A stretch of 11,011 nt of DNA from Silvimonas sp. JCM 19000 (GTDB taxonomy: Bacteria > Pseudomonadota > Gammaproteobacteria > Burkholderiales > Chitinibacteraceae). This document shows positions 1-9,184 of this stretch, in pieces. Position numbers and translations under genes: made by a program. The notes under the pieces are model-generated. The model was not told the origin of the DNA. It made no database searches and saw only the letters and a program-made list of their open reading frames with translations. How positions within the stretch are numbered: the first letter of the stretch is position 1; each line of letters opens with the position of its first letter. Where the stretch lies: NCBI GenBank assembly GCA_001313065.1, contig BBFD01000133.1, positions 1 to 11,011 of the forward strand. Direction: 5' to 3'.

Positions 1-2
1 CC

Positions 3-629
3 GCGGCGCATCGCGGTGGCTTGCGGGGGCAGGGCAGCACCATCGCCTTTGTCGGCACCGGCTGGACCGGGTTTATCCCGCCAGCAACCGGCAACTGGCG
101 CACGACATCGCTGCCGCTGGTCTGATCGTTTCTGAATTCATGTTGGGCGAAGGCCCGATCAAAGATCATTTTCCCCGCCGTAATCGCTTGATTGCTGCAT
201 TGGCGCGCGGTTGCCTGGTGGTGGAGGCGGCCATGGGCTCGGGGTCTTTGATTACCGCACGCCAGGCCAACGAGATGGGACGCGAGGTGTTTGCCATCCC
301 CGGATCCATCCATTCGCCGCTGGCCAAGGGTTGTCACTATCTAATAAAGCAAGGCGCCAAACTGGTCGAGAGCGCCGAGGACATCATGGGCGAGCTGGCC
401 TGGGACAGCGGCGCAGTACAGACGCATTAGTGCCTGCCCAGCCCGCACCCGCGCTTGATGCTACCGAGCAGAAAGTACTCCAGGCCGCCGGTTTTGACCC
501 GGTCGACGTCGACACGCTGGGCTTGCGCGTCGCTTGACGCCGGATCGGCTGTGCGCAATCCTCCTCGCTCTGGAAATGAAAGGCGCCCTGTTTACGCTGC
601 CGGGAAACCGGTATCAGCGACGAGCCTGA
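3..629 (+). CDS. dprA: DprA (DNA processing protein A), 3' part, with three single-base frame breaks
   Basis: DprA binds incoming single-stranded DNA in the cytoplasm and loads RecA during natural transformation. The 5' part lies outside the window. The visible protein (about 209 residues after repair) starts inside the Rossmann-like domain with AAHRGG and GSTIAFVGTG. It continues with LDRVYPASNRQLAHDI, FPRRNRLIAAL, GSGSLITARQA, REVFAIPGSIHSPLAKG and ends in the small winged-helix domain (ATEQKVLQAAGFDPVDVDTL, then LTPDRLCAILLALEMKGAL). Three one-base losses break the frame: near 61-62 (a C in GGCCTGGAC), near 410-421 (probably a G in GGCGGC) and near 532 (a G in GTCGGCTTG). The TAG at 428-430 and the TGA at 535-537 are therefore probably false stops, and the real stop is TGA at 627-629. 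The order dprA-smg-topA is common in beta- and gammaproteobacteria. True decay is possible, but the same kind of break occurs in every gene here. Confidence 0.92.
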
Positions 630-738
630 ACCCACCTGGAACCCGGTCTTGCGGAAAGCAGCAACTTGAATTGATGTTGTGCTGCCTTCAGTTTCCGGGT
701 AGTGATTAAAAAAAGACGTCGAGGTTGCTCAGGTTTAT

Positions 739-1192
739 ATGCTGGAAGTGCTTGCTTATCTTTTTTGAACAGTTTTATCAGTCCGAAAGCGAACCGGATG
801 TGTCGCTACTGGCCACCAAACTGGCCAGTGCCGGCTTTGAACAGGATGACATTGCGCAAGCGTTGACCTGGCTGGCCGAGCTGAATCGGGTCGATACCGG
901 GCGCTATGCCGCGCTGGGCGATTTGCCGTTGCGGCATCTGCACCCGGCCGAGCTGGCCCGCTTTGATGAAGAAGCGCTGGCTTACTGGTTATACCTGCAA
1001 CAAGCCCGTGTACTGGGCAGCGCCGAGCGCGAGCTGGCGCTGGATCTGGTGATGGGCGCGGCGCCTGGCGAAATTTCGCAAGAACGGTTGCAGTTGATTG
1101 TATTGATGGTCGTCTGGCGCAAGCGTGATGAACTGTCTAACCTGCTGATCGAAGAAATCCTGTTTGGCCGCGAAGGCTTTGTGCAGCACTAA
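739..1192 (+). CDS. smg: Smg / DUF494 family protein, one-base insertion near the start
   Basis: This matches the Smg (DUF494) family, small acidic cytoplasmic proteins of about 150-160 residues whose role is unknown. They are usually encoded between dprA and topA, as here. The start is ATG at 739 with AGG five bases upstream, giving MLEVLAYLFEQFYQSE, the typical family N-terminus. A run of six T at 761-766, where the family needs five, shifts the frame after residue 9 and creates a false TGA at 766-768. Without the extra T the protein is 150 residues and ends at TAA 1190-1192. Family features further on are the leucine-rich helices around LRHLHPAELARFDEEALAYW and the C-terminal ELSNLLIEEILFGREG. 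The start at 725 in the other frame is rejected because it gives a non-homologous N-terminus. Smg lies 44 bases before topA on the same strand and is probably cotranscribed with it. Confidence 0.88.
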
Positions 1193-1236
1193 GCGCACCG
1201 CGCGGCCCTGACCCACCCTGAACGTAACGGGAAATC

Positions 1237-3540
1237 ATGCCCGCCAATCTGTTGATTGTAGAGTCGCCCTCCAAGGCGAAAACGCTGAAGAAATATCTGG
1301 GCAACGATTTTGAAATCCTTGCGTCGTACGGTCACGTCCGTGGCCTGGTGCGCAAGGATGGCTCGGTCGATACCGAGCATGACTTCAAGATGAAATACCA
1401 GGTTATCGACAAGAACAAAAAAAGCATGTCGATGCCATTTGTGCCGCCGTTAAAGATGCGCAGAACGTGTTTCTGGCAACTGACCCGGATCGCGAAGGTG
1501 AAGCGATCTCGTGCACATCATGGAAATCCTGAAAGGTAAAAAAAAGCTCACCACCAAAGACCGCACTTTCAAGCGCGTGGTGTTTCACGAGATTACCGAA
1601 TCGGCCGTTAAAAAAACGCCGTGGCCAACCCGCGCGACATCGACGCCAATATGGTCGATGCGCAGCAGGCGCGTAGCGCGCTGGATTATCTGGTGGGCTT
1701 TAACCTGTCGCCGCTGCTGTGGCGCAAGGTGCGTTCCGGCTTGTCCGCCGGCCGCGTACAAAGCCCTGCGCTGCGCCTGATTTGCGAGCGTGAGCTGGAA
1801 ATCCGCGCCTTTACCGCGCAGGAATACTGGACCATCCATCTCGACAGCCACAAGGCGCGCACCAAATTCAGCGCGCGTCTGTCGCAATGGCAAGGCAAAA
1901 AGCTCGATCAGTTTGATATCCCCAGCGAGACCTCGCAGGCCGATATCCTGAAAGCGCTGGAAGCAAAGATGCCCGCGTTGCCAGCGTCGAGAAGAAAAAA
2001 GAAATCGCGCAGCCCGGCCGCGCCGTTTACCACCTCCACGCTGCAACAAGAGGCCGTGCGCAAGCTGGGCATGACCACTGACCGCGCCATGCGCACTGCG
2101 CAACAGCTGTATGAAGCGTGGATGTAGGCCAGGGCACGGTGGGTCTGATTACTTATATGCGTACTGACTCGGTGGCTTTGGCCAACGAAGCGCTGGACGA
2201 AATCCGCGGTTACATCGAAAGCAGCTTCGACAAGGATTACTTGCCGAACGCGCCGGTGACGTACAAAAAAACAAGGCCAAAAAACGCACAAGAGGCGCAC
2301 GAGGCCGTACGTCCGACGTCGATTCTGCGTACGCCTGACCAGGTCAAGCCCTACCTGTCGGCCGACCAGTTCAAGCTGTACCAGATGATCTGGAAGCGCA
2401 CACTGGCGTGCCAGATGACGCCAGCGCGCTTTGATACCGTGGGTGTGGATATTCAGGTGGGCACGGAGGCCGTGTTCCGTGCTTCGGGCCAGACGCTGGT
2501 GTTCCCCGGCTTTATTGCCGTGTACCAGGAAGATCAGGATGACGTCGAGTCGGATGACGAAGACGAAGCCCGTCTGCCCGCGCTGGAAGAAGGCGAAGCA
2601 CTGCCGGTGGATAAACTGAGCGGCGAGCAGCATTTTACCCAGCCGCCACCGCGTTATTCCGAAGCCAGCCTGGTTAAATCGCTGGAAGAATTCGGCATCG
2701 GCCGTCCGTCTACCTACGCGTCCATCATCAAGACGCTGAAGGATCGCGAGTACGTTGATCTGGATAAAAAAAGCGTTTTATCCCGACCGACACCGGCGAA
2801 GTGGTCAACAAGTTTCTGACCGACCACTTTACCCAGTACGTGGATTACAACTTCACTGCGCGGCTGGAAGATCAGCTGGATGAAATCTCCAACGGCACGC
2901 GCCAATGGATTCCGGTGCTGGATGAGTTCTGGACTCGCTTCCATCAACAAGTGGAAGAAAAAACAGGGCTTGTCGCGCAAGGAAGTGACGCAGGAAGAGC
3001 TGGACGAAGCCTGCCCCAAATGCGGCAACAAGCTGGCGATTCGTCTGGGCAAGCGCGGTCGCTTTATCGGTTGCACCACCTATCCGGAATGCGATTACAC
3101 CCGCAATCTGAATGAAGATGCCGATACCGCGCCGACCGAGCCCGAAGTGGTGGAAGGCCGCGTGTGCCCGGAAGACGGCGGCACGCTGATCATCAAGACC
3201 GGCCGTTACGGCAAGTTTATCGGTTGCGCCAACTACCCGAAGTGCAAGCACATCGAGCCGTTGGAAAAAAACCGAAAGACACTGGCGTGGAATGTCCGGT
3301 GTGCAACAAAGGCACGTTGACCGAAAAGAAAAGCCGCTACGGCAAGCTGTTCTATTCGTGCTCAACCTACCCCAAGTGCACATATGCAACATGGAATCCG
3401 CCCATCGCCGAGACCTGCCCGAAATGCCAGTGGCCGGTGCTGACGCTCAAGACCACCAAGCGTCGCGGCCTGGAAAAAAAGTGTGCCCGCAGAAGGAATG
3501 TGGCTACGCCGAACAGGTTTCTCCGCCGGACGCGAATTGA
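1237..3540 (+). CDS. topA: DNA topoisomerase I (type IA, TopA) with about a dozen homopolymer frame breaks
   Basis: TopA relaxes negative supercoils by nicking one strand through a tyrosyl-DNA link. The start is ATG 1237 with a GGGA ribosome site just upstream. The Toprim domain shows [18 protein letters not shown] (Glu9) and [11 protein letters not shown] near residue 80. The core follows with [33 protein letters not shown] and [14 protein letters not shown]. The active-site Tyr is in [10 protein letters not shown] (tyrosine codon 2154-2156, about residue 306). From about residue 590 come four zinc-ribbon units: CPKCG...CTTYPEC, CPEDGG...CANYPKC, CPVC...CSTYPKC and CPKC...CPQKEC. The second unit has Asp where a Cys is often found. 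Frame breaks: A-tracts 1417-1423 (+2), 1614-1620 (+2), 1995-2000 (+1), 2265-2271 (+2), 2279-2284 (+1), 2766-2772 (+2), 2958-2963 (+1), 3265-3271 (+2), 3474-3480 (+2); single losses near 1513, 1965 and 2116. Repaired length is about 763 residues, normal for the family. The A8 at 1538-1545 may hide an in-frame +3. Confidence 0.97.
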
Positions 3541-3594
3541 CGCGGTAATTTTTTTTACCCGCCAGACTCGCACCATCGAAATACGGATTAATAC

Positions 3595-3626
3595 AAACGG
3601 CACCCTTATCCGGGTGCCGTTTTTTT
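3595..3626 (+). terminator. Rho-independent terminator of topA
   Basis: A perfect 8-bp stem CGGCACCC (3598-3605) and GGGTGCCG (3612-3619) encloses a 6-base loop and is followed by seven T (3620-3626). Three A before the stem can extend the pairing. It lies 55 bases after the topA stop and just before the next gene, so it probably separates the dprA-smg-topA unit from the signalling gene. The T8 run at 3549-3556 has no stem in front of it and is not part of this signal. Confidence 0.87.
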
Positions 3627-3640
3627 ATCCAGGTACGCAG

Positions 3641-6254
3641 ATGGTCAAACCAGAATGGCTGGATGTGGATCCCCCCGCTGATGCTGGAGCGCGACGCCGG
3701 ACTGTATCAGGCGTACTTCAACGCATTTGATCGGGTAGTGGGCCAACTCCTGGCCAACGAAGAGGGCGGCGGCATGACCGGCGCCCTTGCCGCTTTAGCC
3801 GACGTGACCCGCGCCAGCGTGGTCAGCTTGTATCTCAATACCCCCGACCGTAGCCGCCACGCCCGCTTGATGGCGGTGTGGCGTGATCAAGCCTGTCGCA
3901 TTGCCGCTAGCACGCCGGAACACCTGCGCGTGATCGATTACCGCAGCTACGCGCTGATGGCCGATACGCTCACGGTAGGGATGGTGCTGAACAAATCGCT
4001 GCTCGAACTGCCCCTGGCCGAACAAATGTGGCTGGCGCAACTGGGCGCGCGCCGCTTGCTGTGTATTCCGCTGCTTGATCGCGGCGAGATGTTCGGCTTT
4101 TTGTGTTTCCTCGACGAAGACGAGCGCCGCGAGCGCAGCCGCGAAGAACTGCATTTGTTGTCGATGCTGGGCAATCATGTGGCGCAAGCGCTGGTGCGTT
4201 TGCGTACTGAAGATGCCCTGGTCGCCAACCAGCAACGCCTGCGCGCCCTGGTCGGTGCCACCGAGGACATGGTGTTCGAGCTGATGCCCGACGCACCATC
4301 GGCCAGGTCTGGTCCAGTCATCCGGCCTTGCCGTCGCCCGACGCGCTGGCCGGCAAAATCCTGTTTGATGTTTTCCCCGCCGCGATGGCTGGCGAGCTGG
4401 AACGTGCGCTGACCATGGCGCTATCCACCCGCCGCACCCAGCAATGCAACTGTACGGTGCCCGGCATGACCGGGCCGGTCCATCTGTTGCTGCGCTTGCA
4501 GCCGGTGACGCTGGGCGAAGCGCGGGTGGTGGTGCTGGCGCACGACGTAACGACGCTGATGCGTGAGAGCGCCCAGCGCAAAGCCATGGCCGACACGCTG
4601 AATCTGCTGGAAGAAGCCGTGGTCGATCTCAGCCCGTGCGGCGATTTGCTGGATACCTCTCCGGCATGGGCGCGCTTGCGTGGCATGGATAGCCGCTTGC
4701 TGGCGGGCGAAATCGGCAAATCGTTGCATACCTGGATTTTTTTCCGGAAGACTCTGCCGCGTGGCGGTGGCACTGCAGAAGTTGTCTGCGAGCGCGGATG
4801 TCACGCATATCCGTTTCCGGCTGGTACAAGCCTGCGGTGATCTGCTCTGGGTGGAGGCGCGGCTGATTGCCCAGCGCGATCATGCGGGCGTGTTGGAAGG
4901 GCTGCGCGGGGTATTGCGCGATGTGACCGTGGCGCATATGAACGAGCAGCACATTACGCAACTGGCGTTGTATGACGGTCTGACCCGACTGCCCAATCGC
5001 TTGATGCTGGATGAACAGCTGCACCAGGCCATCGAACGGGCGCGCCGCGACAACACCAAAGTGGCACTGGGTTTTCTGGATCTGGATCACTTCAAGCAAA
5101 TCAACGACGCCTTTGGCCATCGCACCGGCGACCAGTTGCTGTGCGGCGTGGCCAAACAGCTGAAAGAAGCGCTGCGTGAGCAAGATACGCTGGCGCGTTG
5201 GGGCGGCGATGAGTTTGTAGTGCTGATTCCCGATCTGCCCGATACCGGCCATCTTAAAGAAATTACCGAACGTATCCGCAACACTGCACGCCAGGGCATG
5301 GCGCTGGAAGGGCTGGAAGCGCGCCCGACCATCAGTGCCGGTTTCGCGGTCTTTCCCGACAACGCCACGTCGGGCGAAGAATTGCTGTCGGCGGCCGACC
5401 ACACCATGTATCACGCCAAGCACGCGGGCCGGAACAACGTGTGTTTCTACGGCGATATCCTGCATCTGAAGTCGATCGGGCGGGAACATGTCGCCATCCA
5501 GGCGCGCTTGTCCGACGCCATCCGCATGGCGCCTTGCAGGTGTTTTACCAGCTATCGTGAGCGCCCGCACGGGCGAGGTGTATGCGGTTGAGGCTTTGGC
5601 GCGCTGGAAAGACGGCAATGGCTGGATCAGCCCGAGCTGTTTATTCCGATGGCGGAAAAGGTCGGCCTGATTCAGGAATTGTCCAGCGTGGTGGCCGAGC
5701 AAGCATTTGCCCAGCTACGCATCTGGCGCAATCACGGCCTATCGCAAAAGCTGATGCTCAATGTGTCGCGCACGCAGCTGTTTACCCCACAATTTGTCAG
5801 CGGCCTGATCGAGCGGCTAAACCAGCATCGCTTGCGCCCGGAAGACGTGATTATCGAAATCACCGAATCGGTGGCACTGACGGATTACGCGCGTCAGGTC
5901 AAACATCTGCGCCAGTTGATGGCGGCGGGGTTCCAGTTGGCGATTGATGATTTCGGCACGGGCTATTCGTCGCTGTCGCAATTGCATGACATGCCAGCCA
6001 GCGTGATCAAGGTGGATGTCTCCTTCGCCCAGCGACTGGACACCGACGCGGGCCGCCGCGTGATGCAGGCCATCGTGCAACTGGCGCAGGGACTGCAGCT
6101 CAAGATCATCGTCGAAGGCGTGGAAAGCCTGGAAGTCAGCCATTTTCTGCGCGATCTGGGCGTGGATTTCTTGCAAGGCTTTCACTTCAGCGAACCCGTA
6201 CCCGCTGGCGTCGCCGAACTGTGGATGCGCTTGGGGCTCGCCAACAAGGCATAG
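3641..6254 (+). CDS. GAF-PAS-PAS-GGDEF-EAL cyclic-di-GMP signalling protein, frame breaks
   Basis: This is a soluble sensor with both a diguanylate cyclase and a c-di-GMP phosphodiesterase domain. No signal peptide or membrane segment is visible. ATG 3641 has AGG seven bases upstream and reads MVKPEWLDVDPPLMLERDAG once one C is removed from the C6 run at 3671-3676. Approximate domains: GAF 43-186, PAS 196-306, PAS 316-436, GGDEF 440-600, EAL 620-870. The cyclase site is RWGGDEF (GGDEF at 5202-5216), with the inhibitory-site pattern RxxD (REQD) five residues before it. The phosphodiesterase domain has EALARW (EAL at 5590-5598), LNVSRTQL, EITES, DDFGTGYSSL, IKVD, EGVE and QGFHFSEP, so the usual metal-binding and catalytic residues look present. 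Other breaks: losses near 4292, 4765, 5533, 5552 and 5632, and +2 in T7 at 4737-4743. Repaired length is about 871 residues. The stop codon lies inside the repeat element that follows. The signal sensed cannot be told from the sequence. Confidence 0.93.
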
Positions 6255-6417
6255 GGTGGGTCATGACCCACCATTCAAAGCCGCCGATGCGCACCTCGCT
6301 GGTCGAAGTTTTCGCTTTGCCTGGCGTCCTGGACTCACAAAGCAAAGCCATTTGATGAGAGTCGTCTGGTATCAAATCTCTTGATGGCTTTGCCAGGTGG
6401 GTCACGACCCACCCTAT
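6251..6417. repeat. 167-bp palindrome-ended repeat element, copy A
   Basis: Copy A is 167 bp and matches copy B (6439-6605) with about 12 substitutions and no length change, about 93% identity by eye. Its left end, ATAG followed by the perfect 18-bp palindrome GGTGGGTCATGACCCACC (6255-6272), is the inverted complement, with one mismatch, of its right end GGTGGGTCACGACCCACC (6396-6413) followed by CTAT. Inside is a nested hairpin: CAAAGCCAT (6343-6351) pairs with ATGGCTTTG (6384-6392), and TTTGAT (6351-6356) pairs with ATCAAA (6371-6376). No convincing coding sequence lies inside. This looks like a non-autonomous, MITE-like or REP-like repeat, but I cannot assign it to a named family. The first bases, ATAG, provide the stop codon of the GGDEF-EAL gene. 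Confidence 0.85.
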
Positions 6418-6438
6418 AACTGCTCGGATTAGCCAGGC

Positions 6439-6605
6439 ATAGGGTGGGTCATGACCCACCATTCAAGGCCGCCGCTGCGCACATCGCTGGTCGAAGTTTC
6501 CGCTTTGCCCGGCGTCCTTGACTCACAAAGCAAAGCCATTCGATGCGAATCGTCTGGTATCAAATCTCTTGATGACTTTGCTTGGTGGGTCACGACCCAC
6601 CCTAT
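6439..6605. repeat. 167-bp palindrome-ended repeat element, copy B
   Basis: Second direct copy of the element, separated from copy A by 21 bp (6418-6438). It has the same palindromic ends (6443-6460 and 6584-6601). Both copies are preceded by AGGC. In copy B the internal hairpin arms carry mismatches (TTCGAT opposite ATCAAA; CAAAGCCAT opposite ATGACTTTG) without compensating changes, while all four terminal palindromes are kept. This suggests the ends matter more than the centre. It lies between two convergent genes, where an insertion does little harm. Confidence 0.85.
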
Positions 6606-6627
6606 GCATGGTGGATAAATCGCCGGT

Positions 6628-6686
6628 AGGGTGCGTTACCCGAAGGCAACGCACATTTCGGGGCCAACGGCCCGTACGGGGCCAAC
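6628..6686. repeat. Second, unrelated palindrome and 10-bp direct repeats
   Basis: TAGGGTGCGTT (6627-6637) is followed ten bases later by AACGCAC (6648-6654), a 7-bp inverted repeat GTGCGTT/AACGCAC with loop ACCCGAAGGC. It shares the TAGGGTG start with the 167-bp elements but has a different core. Just after it, CGGGGCCAAC occurs twice (6659-6668 and 6677-6686), and GGGCC-AAC-GGCCC (6661-6673) forms a short hairpin. It may be a remnant of another dispersed palindromic repeat. No coding content is seen between 6606 and 6733. Confidence 0.55.
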
Positions 6687-6733
6687 CCAGCATCCATGGC
6701 ATACCCCAACGGTCCCCGACCCCAAACGCAAAC

Positions 6734-6765
6734 AAAAAAAAAGGCCTTCCGAAGAAGGCCTTTTT
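6734..6765 (-). terminator. Rho-independent terminator of groEL with UUCG loop
   Basis: On the minus strand a 12-bp stem (6754-6765 with 6738-6749) closes on the loop TTCG. The closing pair is C-G, so the RNA has the very stable C(UUCG)G tetraloop. The stem runs straight into a T tract (the A9 at 6734-6742 on the plus strand). It lies 27 bases past the groEL stop. The plus-strand reading has a T5 tail (6761-6765), so it might also stop transcripts arriving from the convergent GGDEF-EAL gene. Confidence 0.9.
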
Positions 6766-6791
6766 CCATGGTGTTGCCAGAGAAGCCGGAC

Positions 6792-8437
<1,646 letters not shown>

Positions 8438-8499
8438 TTATTACTCCTGCAAATCTGGAAGGGAATAGCGGGGTACTACGCGACTGCCACGGCGGGCAA

Positions 8500-8791
8500 T
8501 CAGCCTTCGAGTACACCGAAGATGTCTTCTTCGCGAACAACCAGCAGTTCTTCGCCATCAACCTTGACGGTCTGGCCGCTGTATTTGCCGAGGATGACCT
8601 TATCGCCAACCTTCACCGACAGTTCACGCACAGAACCGTTGTCCAGCACTTTGCCAGTGCCGATCGCGATAACCTCGCCCAGATCAGGCTTCTCGGCCGC
8701 AGCGCCCGGCAACACGATACCGGATGCGGTTTTTTTCTTCGGCTTCTACACGCTTGATCACAACGCGGTCATGCAAAGGACGGATCTTCAT
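8500..8791 (-). CDS. groES: Co-chaperonin GroES (10 kDa), one-base insertion
   Basis: GroES is the heptameric lid of the GroEL chamber. ATG at 8789-8791 has AGGAG (8800-8804) eight bases upstream and reads [20 protein letters not shown]. The mobile loop [11 protein letters not shown] follows, then [30 protein letters not shown] and the C-terminal [16 protein letters not shown]. One frame break is seen: the T7 at 8730-8736 reads as A7 on the coding strand, where EEKTASG needs six A. Removing one base gives 96 residues, the normal size. It is the first gene of the groES-groEL operon, under the CIRCE/sigma70 control region at 8856-8910. Confidence 0.97.
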
Positions 8792-8837
8792 CGTTCACTC
8801 TCCTGTTCAGAAATCCTGAGGCCATGAAATGTTAGAA

Positions 8838-8854
8838 GGGGCCTGCAAGGCCCC
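8838..8854 (-). other. Hairpin in the groES 5' leader
   Basis: A 6-bp GC-only inverted repeat, GGGGCC (8838-8843) and GGCCCC (8849-8854), with a 5-base loop. It lies between the CIRCE operator and the groES ribosome site and would be in the untranslated leader. A role in mRNA stability is possible but not shown. Confidence 0.5.
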
Positions 8855-8855
8855 G

Positions 8856-8882
8856 TTAGCACTCCCGACTAACGAGTGCCAA
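8856..8882 (-). promoter_or_regulatory. CIRCE operator (HrcA binding site)
   Basis: TTAGCACTC (8856-8864), nine bases, then GAGTGCCAA (8874-8882). The CIRCE consensus is TTAGCACTC-N9-GAGTGCTAA, so 17 of 18 arm bases match. It lies directly downstream of and touching the -10 box, around the expected transcription start, the standard place for HrcA repression of groESL. It predicts an hrcA gene elsewhere in the genome. Confidence 0.94.
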
Positions 8883-8910
8883 TAATAGTGATGGACTGTA
8901 ACCTTTTCAA
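8882..8910 (-). promoter_or_regulatory. Probable sigma70 promoter of groES-groEL
   Basis: On the minus strand TTGAAA (8905-8910) and TATTAT (8882-8887) are separated by exactly 17 bases, close to the sigma70 consensus. The -35 region reads CCTTGAAA, which also fits the -35 element of heat-shock sigma32, but I see no convincing sigma32 -10 box, so dual control is only a suggestion. Confidence 0.75.
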
Positions 8911-9036
8911 GGCCGGAAAGCGTTTTAGTGCGAGGCGGTAGGGGCGGCGGGAGCGAATACCGTGGCAACGGCCGGGCTCTACCGGATGGCCGAGGCCGTT
9001 TCAAAATTAATCAGGCATAGTACGGCTGCCTTGATG

Positions 9037-9060
9037 TGTGGCCCGGCGGCTCGGGCCACA
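9037..9060. other. 9-bp perfect hairpin in the intergenic region upstream of groES
   Basis: TGTGGCCCG (9037-9045), a 6-base loop, then CGGGCCACA (9052-9060). No T tract follows on either strand, so it is not a standard terminator. The surrounding gap, 8911-9133, shows no convincing gene. Confidence 0.55.
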
Positions 9061-9133
9061 GCGGTGCCAATGGGTTGCGGGCTGGTGCAGCAGCGGGATG
9101 CTGGCGCTCGATCTCGCTGACCGCCGCGCAAAC

Positions 9134-9163
9134 AAAAAAGGCGGACCGCAGCGGTCCGCCTTT
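9134..9163 (-). terminator. Rho-independent terminator of the alpha/beta-hydrolase gene
   Basis: AAAGGCGGACCG (9137-9148) and CGGTCCGCCTTT (9152-9163) form a 12-bp perfect stem. On the minus strand it continues into a T6 tail (A6 at 9134-9139 on the plus strand). It starts 22 bases after the hydrolase stop codon. Confidence 0.9.
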
Positions 9164-9184
9164 GTGGTATCCAGGGGCACTGGT

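Noticed and set aside
630..738. Promoter or terminator in the dprA-smg gap
   Set aside because: Weak TTGTGC- and GCAGCA/TGCTGC-type matches exist, but no convincing -35/-10 pair or stem with T tract. The A7 at 708-714 fits the homopolymer artefact.
761..766. Programmed ribosomal frameshifting at the T or A tracts
   Set aside because: The breaks have no common slippery heptamer, stimulatory hairpin or fixed direction, and occur many times within single genes.
1237..3540. topA as a pseudogene
   Set aside because: Twelve breaks would suggest decay, but every motif is conserved, the repaired length is exact, and neighbouring essential genes have the same homopolymer-linked breaks.
3663..4412. 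GTG at 3663 as the start of the GAF-PAS protein
   Set aside because: ATG at 3641 has a well-spaced AGG and joins the frame once one C is removed from a C6 run, in keeping with the other errors. GTG 3663 has no ribosome site.
4629..5702. 357-residue minus-strand open frame
   Set aside because: Antisense shadow of the GGDEF region, whose plus-strand protein motifs are unmistakable.
6187..6462. Minus-strand open frame across repeat copy A
   Set aside because: It is formed by the end of the EAL gene and the repeat palindromes, with no ribosome site or family match.
6251..6605. CRISPR array
   Set aside because: Only two long repeats with a 21-bp gap. The palindromes are at element ends and there are no short regular repeat-spacer units.
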